64,000 nucleotides of DNA from Rikenellaceae bacterium (GCA_015059955.1 SUZK01000003.1:62001-126000); one strand, 5' to 3'; shown: positions 8,642-18,300, counted from the first letter of the stretch. A program made the numbers and translations. The notes: generated by a model not told the origin, from the sequence alone.

Positions 8642-9616
8642 ATGAGATTTATCTACACCATACTTGGCATTGCACTTCTTGCCACAGCCTGCAACAAAGC
8701 CGCTAAGGAGGATAAAAAGGAGCAGGAGGCTCAAAAGATAGCAGCCATAGAGAGGCACGACGAGGTAGCGATAGGCACACGCCAGATGGAGCGCACCGTG
8801 CCACATATCAGCGCCATACGTAGCCGCGAGGAGCTGAGCTACGCCATAGAGCACTACTGGGATGGCTTCAACTTCGATGCTGGCGAGCGTGTGGCAGAGT
8901 ACGACACCGTGGATATGTGTAGGGCTCTTGTAGAGTATGCCACCCTTGTTATGCCTACGGGCGACTTTTCGCCTATGCGCCGCCTTATAGAGCGTGCCGA
9001 GGCGAGCCGTCCTGTGCTCGACTACTTTATGACTATCACGGATATGGTGCTCAACGACCCCAACTCGCCCATGCGCAACGACGAGCTATATATCCCTATC
9101 CTTGAGCGCCTTGTTGAGTCACCACTCCTCGATGAGTATGACCGCCTAATACCGCAGCGTGACCTCGAAAGGGCGATGCAGAACCGCATAGGCAAGGTTG
9201 CAAACGACTTCAAATACACACTCGCAGATGGCACCACGGGCAAGCTACACGACATAGAGGCTAACTATACACTCGTGATGTTCAACAACCCCGACTGCCC
9301 GATGTGTCGCATGATAATCGACGATATCAACGCCTCGCCCATGCTCAACGAGCTTCAGGAGCTGGGACGCCTGCAAGTTGTAACCCTCTACCCCGATGCC
9401 GACCTTGAGGCATGGCGACGTAACCTCGACCATATGCCCCGCCGCTGGATTGTCGCCTACGACGATGGCTGCGTGATAACCGAGCAGAGGTCATACGACC
9501 TACGCGCCATACCATCGCTATATCTACTCGATGCGAAGAAGCGCGTGCTTATCAAGGATGGCACCGACGTAAGAGTTATTGAGGAGGCCATTGTCTACTA
9601 CGACACACGCAGATAG
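8642..9616 (+). CDS. Lipoprotein with DUF5106-like and thioredoxin-like domains
   Basis: A 324-residue protein with a lipoprotein signal (ALLATAC, lipidated Cys near residue 17). A DUF5106-type helical region follows (about 60-180). The C-terminal thioredoxin-fold domain (about 190-324) carries CPMC at 219-222, a cis-Pro segment (AIPSLYLLD) and the strand TLVMFNNPD. It is expected to be anchored on the periplasmic side and to act in thiol reduction or disulfide exchange, as TlpA/ResA-like proteins do. It is followed 8 bp later by an acyl-CoA reductase-like gene. Family assignment is good; the substrate is unknown. Confidence 0.85.
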   Translation: MRFIYTILGIALLATACNKAAKEDKKEQEAQKIAAIERHDEVAIGTRQMERTVPHISAIRSREELSYAIEHYWDGFNFDAGERVAEYDTVDMCRALVEYATLVMPTGDFSPMRRLIERAEASRPVLDYFMTITDMVLNDPNSPMRNDELYIPILERLVESPLLDEYDRLIPQRDLERAMQNRIGKVANDFKYTLADGTTGKLHDIEANYTLVMFNNPDCPMCRMIIDDINASPMLNELQELGRLQVVTLYPDADLEAWRRNLDHMPRRWIVAYDDGCVITEQRSYDLRAIPSLYLLDAKKRVLIKDGTDVRVIEEAIVYYDTRR

Positions 9617-9624
9617 AGATAGAG

Positions 9625-10602
9625 ATGAGAGCACCTGTCGACATATTCGCGGCCCTCGGCGAGCGCCTGCAACACTTCGGCACATCGGCCGAAGATAGAG
9701 CCATTATCGCCTCAGCCATAGCCGACAACCCCTGGTTTACCGAGGCAGATATCCACCGAGCCATAGATGCCATATGTGTTGATATGCTGCAACGCGACAA
9801 GCTCGCAACGTGGCTTGCACAATACCACCCTATCGCCGAGCCTCGCGACGTCGCCGTCATCATGGCGGGCAACATACCCCTCGTGGGCTTCTTCGACCTC
9901 CTGTGCGTCGTGGCAAGCGGCCACCGCTGCCATATCAAGCCCTCGAGCAAGGATAGATGCCTAATGAACCACGTAGTAACACTACTGCGCGATATAGAGA
10001 GCGACATACCCATCTACGACTACTCGACAGATAGCACATACGATATGGCGATAGCTACCGGTGGTGACGATGCCAACCGCTACTTTCGCGAACACTTCGC
10101 AGGGGCACACACACTGCTACGCGGCAGCCGCCACTCGGTGGCCATCCTCGATGGCACGGAGAGCCGCGAGGAGATGGAGGGCCTCGCCCACGACATCACA
10201 GCATACTCAGGCCTTGGATGCCGCTCTATATCGATGATATTCACGCCCTCAGGGTGGCAGGAGCGACTACACGCCATGCCCGCTGCCAACAGCAAACTCG
10301 CGAACAACATACGCACACAGCGCGCCATGCTCACCATGCAGCAACGCCCATTCGTCGACTGCGACGGCTACCTCGCCCTACGCGGCAACGACTTCCCGAC
10401 ATCACTCGCTACGGTAACAATACGCGAGTACACATCGCTGGATGAGGCTAAGGAGTGGATTGCCGACAACAAGGAGCGAATACAGTGTATCACATCGCAC
10501 TGCAACATTGCTGCCGCCGTGCCATTGGGCAACGCCCAGCGCCCCACGCTGTGGGACTATGCCGATGGCGTAGATACGATGATGTTCCTGCGCGAGCATT
10601 AA
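9625..10602 (+). CDS. Acyl-CoA reductase, LuxC-like family
   Basis: A 325-residue protein resembling the LuxC acyl-CoA/fatty-acid reductase family, an aldehyde-dehydrogenase-like fold. Supporting segments are VAVIMAGNIPLVGFFDLL (about 72-90), IKPSSKD (cofactor-binding Lys region) and GLGCRSIS (about 195), whose Cys is the likely acyl-accepting residue. No luciferase or LuxE/LuxD gene is near, so bioluminescence is not implied. In Bacteroidota this family occurs as isolated genes of unknown physiological role. It is downstream of the thioredoxin-like lipoprotein by 8 bp. The family call is fair; the reaction is inferred. Confidence 0.75.
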   Translation: MRAPVDIFAALGERLQHFGTSAEDRAIIASAIADNPWFTEADIHRAIDAICVDMLQRDKLATWLAQYHPIAEPRDVAVIMAGNIPLVGFFDLLCVVASGHRCHIKPSSKDRCLMNHVVTLLRDIESDIPIYDYSTDSTYDMAIATGGDDANRYFREHFAGAHTLLRGSRHSVAILDGTESREEMEGLAHDITAYSGLGCRSISMIFTPSGWQERLHAMPAANSKLANNIRTQRAMLTMQQRPFVDCDGYLALRGNDFPTSLATVTIREYTSLDEAKEWIADNKERIQCITSHCNIAAAVPLGNAQRPTLWDYADGVDTMMFLREH

Positions 10603-10767
10603 TCCCCTGCTACGAGCGCCGACATCGACAAGCAAAGAGCAGCGTGACGCCATCACGAAGAGACAATGCGACAACAATATTTATAGCTAACATCGTCGTT
10701 AGCAATGAGATAAGAGCAACACACACAATGACGGCGAAAAAATAGTTTGATTTTTTTTACTAAAAAG

Positions 10768-10798
10768 TTTGCAGAATTAAAAAATCTACCTATCTTTG
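10768..10798 (+). promoter_or_regulatory. Promoter of tRNA-Phe
   Basis: TTTG (10768-10771) and TATCTTTG (10791-10798) with a 19-nt spacer. The mature tRNA begins 35 nt downstream of the -7 box. A small 6-bp stem-loop at 10686-10703 lies upstream in the otherwise empty stretch after the acyl-CoA reductase gene. Confidence 0.85.
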
Positions 10799-10833
10799 CA
10801 CTCGCTTACGGGAAGGTAAGCAACCAAGATGAT

Positions 10834-10906
10834 GGTGCCATAGCTCAGTTGGTAGAGCAAAGGACTGAAAATCCTTGTGTCCCTGGTTCGAATCCCGGTG
10901 GCACCA
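10834..10906 (+). tRNA. tRNA-Phe (GAA)
   Basis: The cloverleaf is complete: acceptor GGTGCCA/TGGCACC, D-arm GCTCAGTTGGTAGAGC, anticodon stem AAGGA/TCCTT with loop CTGAAAA (anticodon GAA at 10867-10869), and T-loop TTCGAAT. CCA is not encoded. The last 12 nt and the downstream terminator are repeated at 19003-19054, which marks this gene as an integration target. Confidence 0.97.
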
Positions 10907-10946
10907 CAAAGAAAGAGAACTCGATTTGAGTTCTCTTTTTTTGTTT
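10895..10946. repeat. Left direct repeat (att-like) of the tRNA-Phe island
   Basis: 52 bp covering the last 12 nt of tRNA-Phe and its terminator. The copy at 19003-19054 matches it with a single difference (g10911 versus a19019). Weaker similarity continues for about 27 more bases with a one-base shift. This is the arrangement left by site-specific integration at a tRNA 3' end. Confidence 0.85.
10912..10942 (+). terminator. Terminator of tRNA-Phe
   Basis: An 11-bp perfect stem (AAAGAGAACTC, 10912-10922, with 10928-10938), a 5-nt loop and a T-run: a canonical intrinsic terminator. It is duplicated at the right end of the island. Confidence 0.9.
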
Positions 10947-11060
10947 TATCCGTGAATACGCAACGAGAGATAGGGGACGCCCGAAAAAACAGAGTTGGAG
11001 ACAAAGACAGCTCGCTCCCAACTCTGCATAATACGTTCAGTCAGTGTTTCCTTTACACTT

Positions 11061-11125
11061 ATAATATACCCTATCGGGTGTAATTTACAAGTACTTAACC
11101 CATATTATACCTTATAGGGTATAAT
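11061..11125. promoter_or_regulatory. Two operator-like palindromes at island left end
   Basis: The second is ATTATACC-6-GGTATAAT (11104-11125), with 8-bp perfect arms. The first, around 11063-11085, is a relaxed version with core ATACCC-TATC-GGGTGT. They are centred about 40 bp apart, so they could bind a dimeric regulator of the Xre type. They directly follow the stop of the small minus-strand HTH-like remnant. Which gene they control is not clear. Confidence 0.5.
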
Positions 11126-11293
11126 CTAAGACTTGCTACGATAGCAATATTGCAATACTCGCTCAATGTTGCTTTCACGATAGAGAATTTTTCCACCCAG
11201 TTGGCGATTGATGCTGTCCATTCGCTTAACGAACTGCCCGAGGCGCAACACAAGCTCCTCAAAGGTCTTTTTCTCGATACTGATAATCTCCAT
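11126..11293 (-). CDS. Short ORF, possible truncated HTH/excisionase-type protein
   Basis: A 55-residue ORF starting MEIISIEKKTFEELVLRLGQ. The N-terminus resembles that of the helix-turn-helix/excisionase-like proteins common on Bacteroidota mobile elements, whose DNA-binding part lies further C-terminal. Here the ORF stops before any HTH, so it looks like a truncated remnant. It sits between the tRNA-Phe repeat and hsdM and reads away from the restriction genes. The resemblance is from memory of the family and is weak. Confidence 0.35.
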   Translation of the reverse strand: MEIISIEKKTFEELVLRLGQFVKRMDSINRQLGGKILYRESNIERVLQYCYRSKS

Positions 11294-11396
11294 AACTATT
11301 TCATATTTACATTACCTTATGTGGAAATAAAAAAGTACTGAGACTTTATACTCAAATAACAATTTATTACTACCTTTATACAAAATTTCCACTACT

Positions 11397-12908
11397 ATGG
11401 CTAAACTCAATACAGCAGATATCGGTTTTGAAGATCAGATTTGGAAGGCGGCGGACAAGATGCGCGGCAACCTTGACGCTTCGGAGTATAAATCCGTGGT
11501 GCTTGGTCTTATCTTTTTGAAGTATATTTCGGATAAGTTCGAGGCTCGCTATCAGGCACTTGTCGATGAGGGCGAGGGCTTCGAAGAGGATAAAGACGAG
11601 TACACCGCCGAGAATATCTTCTATGTCCCTACTGAGGCTCGCTGGTCGGTCATTGCCGCTGCGGCTCATACGCCCGAGATTGGCACGACTATCGACAACG
11701 CTATGCGTGCCATCGAGAAGGAGAACCGCCGCCTGAAAGATATTCTGCCGAAGAACTTCGCACGCCCCGAGTTGGATAAACGCCGCTTGGGCGACGTAGT
11801 CGATCTGTTCACCAATATCAAGATGCACGAGCACGGCGACTCGAAGGATATCCTCGGTCGTGCCTACGAATACTGCCTCTCGAAGTTTGCCGAGGCGGAG
11901 GGCAAGTTGGCGGGCGAATTCTACACCCCTGCCTGCATCGTTAAGACTTTAGTTAATGTCTTGGAGCCCTACGCAGGGCGTGTCTATGACCCTTGCTGTG
12001 GCTCGGGCGGCATGTTTGTGCAGTCGGCAAAGTTTATCGAGAGCCACGCCGGCAATATCAACCAAATCTCGGTCTATGGTCAGGACTCCAACCCTACCAC
12101 TTGGAAGATGGCGCAGATGAACTTGGCTATTCGCGGTATCGAGGCAGATCTCGGACAGTATAATGCCGATACCTTCTTCAATGATTGCCACCCAACCTTG
12201 AAGGCGGACTTTGTCTTGGCAAACCCACCTTTCAATTTGAGCGATTGGGGCGCAGACAAACTCGCTGACGATGTGCGCTGGAAGTTCGGTACACCACCTA
12301 ATGGCAACGCCAACTTCGCGTGGATTCAGCACATCATTCACCACCTCGCACCTGCGGGCAGGGCGGGCGTTGTGCTTGCCAATGGCTCGCTGTCGAGCCA
12401 AAGCGGTGGCGAGGGTGAAATCCGCAAACGATTGGTCAAGGCGGATTTGGTCGATTGTATTGTCGCTATGCCGTCGCAGTTGTTCTACACTACGCAGATA
12501 CCCGTTTCGATTTGGTTTTTCAATAAGGCGAAGAAGCAGAAGGGCAAGACCCTCTTTATTGATGCTCGCAACCTCGGCTCGATGGTTACACGCAAACTGC
12601 GTGAGCTGACCGATGGCGCGGAGGGCGATATTATGCGTATCGCCAATACCTATAAGGCCTTCGCCGATGGCACACTCGCCGATGAAAAGGGCTTTTGTGC
12701 TGTGGTTGATATCGCTAAGATTAAGGAGCAGGACTTTATCCTCACCCCGGGCCGCTATGTAGGCATTGCCGAGCAGGAGCAGGACACCGAGCCATTCGAG
12801 GAGAAGATGTTGCGCCTTACGGGCGAACTCGCCACCCTCTTTGAGCAGTCGCACACCCTCGAAACCGAAATCAAAAAACAACTCGAAAGTATTGGGTATA
12901 AATTGTAA
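11397..12908 (+). CDS. hsdM: Type I restriction-modification DNA methyltransferase subunit
   Basis: A 503-residue HsdM that, with HsdS, methylates adenine in a bipartite target using S-adenosylmethionine. The N-terminal helical HsdM_N domain (about 1-130) is followed by the methyltransferase domain with motif I DPCCGSGGMF from residue 198 and catalytic motif IV NPPF at 276-279. A TACCTTTA sequence about 25 bp before the start could be a -7 box. It is first in the order hsdM-X-hsdS-Y-hsdR inside the tRNA-Phe island. Assignment is secure; specificity cannot be predicted. Confidence 0.96.
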   Translation: MAKLNTADIGFEDQIWKAADKMRGNLDASEYKSVVLGLIFLKYISDKFEARYQALVDEGEGFEEDKDEYTAENIFYVPTEARWSVIAAAAHTPEIGTTIDNAMRAIEKENRRLKDILPKNFARPELDKRRLGDVVDLFTNIKMHEHGDSKDILGRAYEYCLSKFAEAEGKLAGEFYTPACIVKTLVNVLEPYAGRVYDPCCGSGGMFVQSAKFIESHAGNINQISVYGQDSNPTTWKMAQMNLAIRGIEADLGQYNADTFFNDCHPTLKADFVLANPPFNLSDWGADKLADDVRWKFGTPPNGNANFAWIQHIIHHLAPAGRAGVVLANGSLSSQSGGEGEIRKRLVKADLVDCIVAMPSQLFYTTQIPVSIWFFNKAKKQKGKTLFIDARNLGSMVTRKLRELTDGAEGDIMRIANTYKAFADGTLADEKGFCAVVDIAKIKEQDFILTPGRYVGIAEQEQDTEPFEEKMLRLTGELATLFEQSHTLETEIKKQLESIGYKL

Positions 12909-12913
12909 GAATT

Positions 12914-13660
12914 ATGACTGCTTCTGAACTTTCAATATGGGGCGATATTGCCAATATCGTGATAGCCGTTGCATCGGTTGCGACTGCTATTGTTACGGCT
13001 CGTATGCTTATTAAACAGCACAATTTGCAAAAAGAACAGCACAAGTTAGACCAATCTAAGCATGACCTTGAGCTACAAAAGTTTGAGGCTCAAAAGCAAG
13101 AGCATCAACCAATATTCCACTTCAGGAGGTTAGATGATTGTTTAGAGATTTGTAATAGCGGAGAAAAACTTGCTCAACCAATTAGGTTTAGTATTTCATC
13201 AATGGCATACATATGTTTTTCGATTTTTCATTTTGGTCGAATAATAGAGTATGTTACCTGTGTTCCTGTCAAGATTTATAGAGAATGTAAGTGTCAGGAG
13301 GAGTTAGATGGCGTAGTTGCAAGATGTCATTTTAACAAAGACGAGCGAGAGTTGCTTCACAACAAATGCACAGAGGTAGTTAATAGTCTTGTAGATGACA
13401 AGCAAATTCAAATGAGAGTTCACCCAATGTCAGGTATAGTGGTTAGAGATTGCGACCTAATTGTGATAGAATATACAGATGTGTATAAACAAATGCATAG
13501 GCTTTTCTATAAAGATTCTATTCCTATTACAGGCGAATCGTACGAAAAGATTATGCAGGCTATGATGCAAGTTAGTCGTATTCCGTTGCAAATTGATAAG
13601 ATAGATGTTGAAAATATCAAGCAAACGGTTTTGCAATTTAGGACTATTAAGAATTGGTAA
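12914..13660 (+). CDS. Membrane-anchored coiled-coil protein X between hsdM and hsdS
   Basis: A 248-residue protein of no recognised family. One membrane segment (about residues 12-33, IANIVIAVASVATAIVTARM) is followed by a charged helix rich in Gln, Lys and His (about 36-68) and a ~180-residue soluble domain with several Cys (CKCQEE near 128). It begins 5 bp after hsdM and ends 4 bp before hsdS, so it is translated within the restriction operon. Its base composition is clearly more AT-rich than hsdM and hsdR. Gene reality is well supported by context; function is unknown. An accessory defence or restriction-control role is inference only. Confidence 0.75.
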   Translation: MTASELSIWGDIANIVIAVASVATAIVTARMLIKQHNLQKEQHKLDQSKHDLELQKFEAQKQEHQPIFHFRRLDDCLEICNSGEKLAQPIRFSISSMAYICFSIFHFGRIIEYVTCVPVKIYRECKCQEELDGVVARCHFNKDERELLHNKCTEVVNSLVDDKQIQMRVHPMSGIVVRDCDLIVIEYTDVYKQMHRLFYKDSIPITGESYEKIMQAMMQVSRIPLQIDKIDVENIKQTVLQFRTIKNW

Positions 13661-13664
13661 TTAT

Positions 13665-14834
13665 ATGACCGAGTGGAAAACATATAGATTGGGGGATGTG
13701 TGCAATCTAGTTGCAGGCTTTGCTTTTAAGAGTAAAGATTTTGGCGACCATCCTAATAAGGTAGTTAAGATAGCAGATATTCAGCCTCCCGTAGTCAATA
13801 CCAACGATTTGGTGGGTGTTGATATGTCAAATTATGACACAAACAAACTGCGCAAATACATTGTTTCAAAAGGGGATTATGTATTGGCGATGACCGGTGC
13901 AACAATAGGCAAACTCGGAAGAATAGCAAACGATATAAAAGCATATATCAATCAGCGAGTTTTAACATTCCGTCCAATAGAATCCGTTGTAGATAAAAAT
14001 TATTTGTATTATCAGCTATGCTCTGAAAACTTTAACAAATATATTCTCAATCACATTGATAGTGAAACAGCGCAACCAAATATCAGTGCAGGGTCTGTTG
14101 GTGGTTTTGAAATTTCTTTGCCATCGTTGGATGAGCAGAGGAGGATTGCGGGGATACTCAGTGCGATAGATGATAAAATCGAGAATAATCGCCGCATCAA
14201 CACCAACCTCGAACTCCAAGCCCAAGCACTATTTGATAAGATATTCTTTGATGATAAGGGTGTCGAGCGCAACCCGTTAAGTGATTATGCGAATATAAAC
14301 CCGACTCGCACACTTCACCAAGGAGTTGTCGCAAGATATATTGCAATGGCTAATCTCCCAACAAAGGGTTCATTCCCATCTGATTGGTCATATAAATCAT
14401 ATGGTGGAGGCTGTAAGTTTGCAAATGGTGATACGATAATGGCTCGTATTACTCCTTGTTTGGAGAATGGCAAAACCGCATATATTGACTTTTTGGAAGA
14501 ACAAGAGGTTGCATTTGGTTCGACAGAGTATATTGTGATAAGTGCAAAAAGCGGATATTGCCCTGCTTTATTCTATTTCCTTGCTCGCAATAAGGAATTT
14601 GTTGATTATGCTGTTGGACATATGAATGGAAGTAGTGGAAGACAACGAGTTGGTGGTGTAGATATAGCTAATTTCCCAATGCCGCACATTTCATTGGAGG
14701 ATTCTAATAAATTTGCAGAAATTGCAATACCAATTATGGATGTTATTAGGAATAATTCTTTGGAGAATCGACAACTCGCCAATCTCCGCGATGCCTTATT
14801 ACCAAAATTGATGAATGGAGAAATAAAATTGTAG
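13665..14834 (+). CDS. hsdS: Type I restriction-modification specificity subunit
   Basis: A 389-residue subunit with two target-recognition domains that choose the DNA half-sites. The first spans about 1-160 (begins MTEWKTYRLGDVCNLVAGFAFK). The central conserved helix is LPSLDEQRRIAGILSAIDDKIENNRRIN (about 165-192). The second domain spans about 215-340 and ends in the distal helix ENRQLANLRDALLPKLMNGEIKL. The start at 13665 is chosen because MTEWKTYRLGD matches typical HsdS N-termini; an in-frame ATG at 13605 lies within protein X. The gene is AT-rich relative to hsdM/hsdR, as expected for an exchangeable module. Confidence 0.93.
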   Translation: MTEWKTYRLGDVCNLVAGFAFKSKDFGDHPNKVVKIADIQPPVVNTNDLVGVDMSNYDTNKLRKYIVSKGDYVLAMTGATIGKLGRIANDIKAYINQRVLTFRPIESVVDKNYLYYQLCSENFNKYILNHIDSETAQPNISAGSVGGFEISLPSLDEQRRIAGILSAIDDKIENNRRINTNLELQAQALFDKIFFDDKGVERNPLSDYANINPTRTLHQGVVARYIAMANLPTKGSFPSDWSYKSYGGGCKFANGDTIMARITPCLENGKTAYIDFLEEQEVAFGSTEYIVISAKSGYCPALFYFLARNKEFVDYAVGHMNGSSGRQRVGGVDIANFPMPHISLEDSNKFAEIAIPIMDVIRNNSLENRQLANLRDALLPKLMNGEIKL

Positions 14835-14842
14835 ATAATACG

Positions 14843-15289
14843 ATGAAAGACTACGATAAACATATTCGAACTCTTGATGGAGCAATTGCACAAGCAAAGG
14901 CTCAATTGAGTTTTAGTGCAGGCGATGGTAAAAGTTTGCACAATAGAGGAGAAAGCATCAAGCATATGGCAAAGATTGTTATGAAAGAAATAAGTTCGCC
15001 CAATATTATAGTCAATGCTATACAAGCCATAGAATTCCCCTCTGAATATGAAGATATGTTCGGAGGAAATTATAATACTATGGAGATAAGAGAAGAGGGT
15101 CGTAGAACAAGATATAAACAAGGGGTCGAGGCGATTATCACCATATTACAACAAGAGCGTGAACGATTAGTCAAAGAACAAGCCGATGAGGAGCAAACGA
15201 GGAGTAAGCAAATGGCTAAATGGACATTGATTTTCTCTGCCATTGCTGCTATTTGTGCGATAATATCTGTCGTATTAGCAATATTTTAA
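14843..15289 (+). CDS. Tail-anchored hypothetical protein Y between hsdS and hsdR
   Basis: A 148-residue protein of no recognised family. The N-terminal two thirds are helical and charged, with a coiled-coil-like stretch at about 93-125. A single membrane segment forms the C-terminus (about 127-148, LIFSAIAAICAIISVVLAIF), giving a tail-anchored topology. It starts 8 bp after hsdS and is followed 30 bp later by hsdR. It is AT-rich like protein X and hsdS. The mirror-image topology to X (N-terminal anchor versus C-terminal anchor) suggests that the two could work together at the membrane, but this is inference. Confidence 0.7.
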   Translation: MKDYDKHIRTLDGAIAQAKAQLSFSAGDGKSLHNRGESIKHMAKIVMKEISSPNIIVNAIQAIEFPSEYEDMFGGNYNTMEIREEGRRTRYKQGVEAIITILQQERERLVKEQADEEQTRSKQMAKWTLIFSAIAAICAIISVVLAIF

Positions 15290-15290
15290 C

Positions 15291-15298
15291 TACCTTTG
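15291..15298 (+). promoter_or_regulatory. Possible internal -7 box before hsdR
   Basis: TACCTTTG at 15291-15298 matches TAnnTTTG and lies 21 bp before hsdR. No good TTTG is found 19 nt upstream, so a separate hsdR promoter is only possible. Separate control of the restriction subunit would be sensible for delayed restriction. Confidence 0.4.
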
Positions 15299-15319
15299 TA
15301 AAACTAACCGTCAAATACT

Positions 15320-18300
15320 ATGCACTTTACCGAGGCACATTTTGAGAATGCGATATTGGAGTTGATGCGTGATACCTTAGGCTACGACTATGTCTATGGC
15401 CCAAGTGTGGAGCGCGAATACACCGAGCCGTTGCACATAGACATTGTACAGCAGTCGCTCTATGCCATAAACCCAACACTACCTGCCGAGGCGGTGGAGG
15501 AGGCAATCGCGAAGATTCGCAACATCGAGAGTGGCTCGCTTGTGCAGCGCAACGAGGTGTTCCACGACTATCTGCAAAATGGTGTCGAGGTAAACTATTT
15601 CGACGGTAAGGAGCAGCGCGCAACCCGAGTAAAACTCATAGACTACGACACGCCCCTGCGCAACAACTTTACGGTAGCCAACCAATGGAGCGTAGAGGAG
15701 CGTTCAGTGCGCCGTGCCGACATTGTGGTATTTGTAAATGGCTTGCCGTTGGTGGTTGTGGAGCTCAAATCGCCATCGCGCGAGAATACCGATGTGTCGG
15801 AGGCATACGCCCAGTTGCGCAACTATATGATTGAGATTCCGTCGCTCTTTGTCTATAACGCATTCTGCGTGATGAGCGATATGGCGACCTCTAAGGCAGG
15901 CACGATAACCGCGGGCGAGGACCGCTTTATGGAGTGGAAAACGGTGGACGGTACGAGCGAAATACACCGCTACGCAGCCTTCGATGTGTTGTTCTCGGGA
16001 ATGTTCGACAAGGCACGCTTGATAGAGATTTTGCGAGGTTTTATCTGCTTCTCGAAAGATGAAAAGCAGAGCGCAAAGATACTCGCCGGTTATCATCAGT
16101 TCTTCGCGGTGCGCAAGGCGGTAAATTCGGTCGCCGAGGCGACACAGACCGATGGCAAGGGTGGTGTATTTTGGCATACGCAGGGTTCGGGCAAGTCGCT
16201 CTCGATGGTATTCTTCGCCAAGCGGTTGCAGGAGGCGGTATCGTCGCCCACAATCGTCATCCTCACCGACCGCAACGACCTCGATGGGCAGTTGTACCGT
16301 CAGTTTGCCAAGTGTGCCGACTTCCTACGCCAAACGCCGATACAGGCGGAGAGCCGCAAGCACCTCGGCGACCTGCTGCGTGAGCGCGAGGCAAACGGCA
16401 TATTCTTTACCACGATGCAGAAGTTCGAGGAGAGCGAAGAGCCCCTCTCGACACGCCGAAATATCGTCGTAATTGCCGACGAGGCGCACCGCAGCCAGTA
16501 TGGCCTGACCGAGAAAATCGACAGCGAAGGTCGCGTAAAGGTTGGAGCAGCACGCCGAGTGCGCAACTCGCTACCAAATGCCACATATATAGGTTTTACG
16601 GGCACGCCAATTTCGCAAAAAGATCGCTCAACACGCGAGGTGTTCGGCGACTACATAGATGTTTACGATATGACGCAAGCGGTGGCAGATGGTGCTACAC
16701 GCCCTGTGTTCTACGAGAGCCGAGTGATAAACCTACACCTCGATGAGGCAACGCTCCGCCGCATAGACGACGAGTACGAGGCTATGGCTGGTGAGGCGGA
16801 GGAGTACGCAATCGAAAAGAGCAAGCGAGAGTTAGGTCGTCTTGACTCGATACTTGGCGCAGACGAAACGATAGACTCGCTTGTGGGCGACATCCTCGAC
16901 CACTACGAGAACTACCGCCAATATGAGCAGACAGGCAAGGCGATGATTGTTGCCTACTCACGCCCGATAGCGATGAAAATTTACCATCGCATCTTGGAGT
17001 TGCGCCCCGCGTGGACGGATAAGTTGGCGGTGGTGATGACTTCGGGCAACAAAGACCCCGAAGAGTGGCGCGAGATAATCGGCAACGACGCCCACAAAAA
17101 GGAGCTCGAAAAGCGATTTAAGGACAACGACAGCCCGCTGAAAGTGGTGATTGTGGTGGATATGTGGCTCACAGGATTCGATGTGCCGTCGCTATCGACG
17201 ATGTATGTCTATAAGCCGATGGCGGGGCACAATCTGATGCAGGCCATTGCGCGTGTAAACCGTGTATTTGGCGACAAGCAGGGCGGTTTGGTGGTTGATT
17301 ATGTGGGCATAGCCTCGGCTTTGAAGCAGGCGATGAACGACTACACCATTCGTGACCGCAAGAACTACGGCGATACCGATATTTCAAAGACTGCATATCC
17401 CGAATTTCAGACAAAGTTGGAGGTGTGCCGCGACCTGCTGCACGGCTTCGACTACTCGGCATTCTACGGCGAGTCGGATATGGCACGTGCTGCGGCGATT
17501 GCGGGCGGTGTTGATTTCCTACAAGCACCCGAAAGAGCAGAAACCAAGCAACTATACATCAAAGAGGCGTTGTTGCTCCGTCAGTCGTTGTCGCTGTGTC
17601 AGAGCCTTTTGCAACGCGAGGAACGATTGGAGGCGGCCTACTTTGAGGCGGTACGCACACTGCTGACGCGTGTGGAGGGTAAGGGTAAGATTTCGTTCCG
17701 CGAGATTAACGAGCGCATAAACGAACTGCTCAAACAGAGCATCAAGAGCGAGGGCGTGATAAACCTCTTCTCGGACATTAAGGAGGAATTCTCGATTTTC
17801 GACCCGAAATTCTTGGAGGAGATAGCGCAAATGAAGCAGAAAAACTTTGCTGTGGAGTTGCTGCGCAAGCTGATCGCCGAGCAGATCAGGGTTTATCAGC
17901 GTACGAACACCGTGCGTGCCGAGAAGTTCTCCGAGATTTTGGCAAATGCAATGAGCAACTACCTCAAAGGTTTGCTCACAAACGAGGAGGTTATCGAGGA
18001 ACTGTTGAAGACTGCACGAGCGATCGTCAGTGGCGAGGAGGAGAGTAAGAAACTCAATCTCTCAACCGAGGAGTTGGCATTCTACGATGCTATCACCAAG
18101 CCTGAGGCGGTACAGGATTTCTATACAAACGAGCAACTTATCGCCATTACGCGCGAACTGACCGATGCACTCCGCACAAATAAAACTATTGACTGGACGA
18201 TGAAGGAGAGTGCCCGTGCCGGTATGCGCCGCATAGTGAAGCGCTTGCTCAAAAAGTACAAATATCCGCCCGAGGGTCAGGAGGCTGCCCTCGAAACCAT

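Noticed and set aside
13605..13664. Upstream in-frame ATG for hsdS
   Set aside because: It lies inside the protein X gene and adds 20 residues not typical of HsdS; the ATG at 13665 fits the family.
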